From an uncultured Clostridia bacterium (GTDB lineage Bacteria; Bacillota; Clostridia; Christensenellales; Aristaeellaceae): a stretch of DNA of 26,381 bases. Position 1 is the stretch's first letter. The number at the start of each line of letters is the position of its first letter. Shown here piece after piece: positions 26,298-26,381 of the stretch. A program made the position numbers and the translations under genes. The DNA lies in NCBI GenBank assembly GCA_937874275.1, contig CALNAU010000158.1, forward strand, positions 1 through 26,381. Reading direction: 5' to 3'. The notes under the pieces are model-generated. The model was not told where the DNA came from and made no database searches. It saw only the letters and a program-made list of their open reading frames with translations.

Positions 26298-26328
26298 CCA
26301 AATTGTATCAACTGATGTTGATGATGTG

Positions 26329-26381
26329 GCGCAGGGGGTGGGATTCGAACCCACGTGGGCTTGCGCCCAAACTGATTTCGA
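26329..26381 (-). tRNA. tRNA-Ser, anticodon CGA, 3' part only
   Basis: On the minus strand the window edge cuts the anticodon loop. The first visible base fits U33, followed by CGA, AA and the anticodon 3' stem TCAGT. A long variable arm follows (TGGGC-GCAA-GCCCA), as in class II tRNAs. Then come the T arm GTGGG-TTCGAAT-CCCAC, the acceptor strand CCCCTGC, discriminator G73 (a serine identity element) and an encoded CCA. Leucine tRNAs also have a long arm but normally have A73. The 5' half lies outside the window. Confidence 0.85.

Noticed and set aside
1..26381. CRISPR arrays, prophage genes, toxin-antitoxin pairs and known defence genes
   Set aside because: No regularly spaced repeats with spacers and no characteristic proteins of these systems were found.

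Overview
The window looks like the chromosome of a GC-rich, Gram-positive member of the Clostridia/Bacillota; no narrower placement is possible from the sequence alone. The evidence is an LPATG sortase signal with Cna_B and isopeptide-linker (FctA/Spy0128) domains, strong AGGAGG-type ribosome binding sites, SigA-like promoters with 17-18 bp spacers, and a prmA-rsmE-mtaB-degV-hit block of a kind common in Clostridia. TAG, TGA and TAA are all used as ordinary stops.

Positions 1-8160 (minus strand) form one long co-directional unit. A good promoter at 8132-8160 drives a secreted, possibly papain-fold protein. Then come prmA (ribosomal protein L11 methyltransferase), rsmE (16S rRNA m3U1498 methyltransferase), mtaB (tRNA methylthiotransferase), degV (fatty-acid-binding protein) and a HIT hydrolase, with very short gaps or overlaps. 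A large secreted protein built of SH3-like modules follows. It is interrupted by two in-frame TAG codons but otherwise stays open in one frame for 928 codons. At the left edge are a tiny translationally coupled signal-peptide ORF and the first bases of another gene.

Positions 8274-14734 (plus strand) hold one giant LPXTG surface protein gene, about 2,100 codons if repaired. It has a consensus promoter and a signal peptide, but four frameshifts lie in its first 1.9 kb. The 3' 4.4 kb is intact and carries a DUF11-like domain, FctA-type and Cna_B-type domains and the LPATG anchor. No sortase gene is in the window.

Positions 14893-22308 hold single genes and pairs, mostly with their own promoters: a UBA-like/DUF4342 membrane protein; a divergent pair of Gfo/Idh/MocA oxidoreductase (minus) and ferredoxin-like aldo/keto reductase (plus) that lacks most of the usual catalytic tetrad; pyroglutamyl-peptidase I (minus); a coupled ATP-grasp ligase and alpha/beta-hydrolase pair (plus); a secreted PDZ-domain protein; and a DUF3788 protein.

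Positions 22479-25817 (minus) form an opuA-type glycine betaine/proline ABC importer operon in the order substrate-binding protein, permease, ATPase-CBS, behind a near-consensus promoter. It is visibly less GC-rich than the rest. To its right is a gene-free AT-rich stretch with three phased ATACTTTC direct repeats, and then the 3' part of a tRNA-Ser(CGA) cut by the window edge.

The items most worth a second look are the TAG-split SH3 gene, the frameshifted giant surface protein, the ATP-grasp/esterase pair, the degenerate aldo/keto reductase and the phased repeats next to the tRNA. I did not find a clear complete defence system, CRISPR array or prophage.
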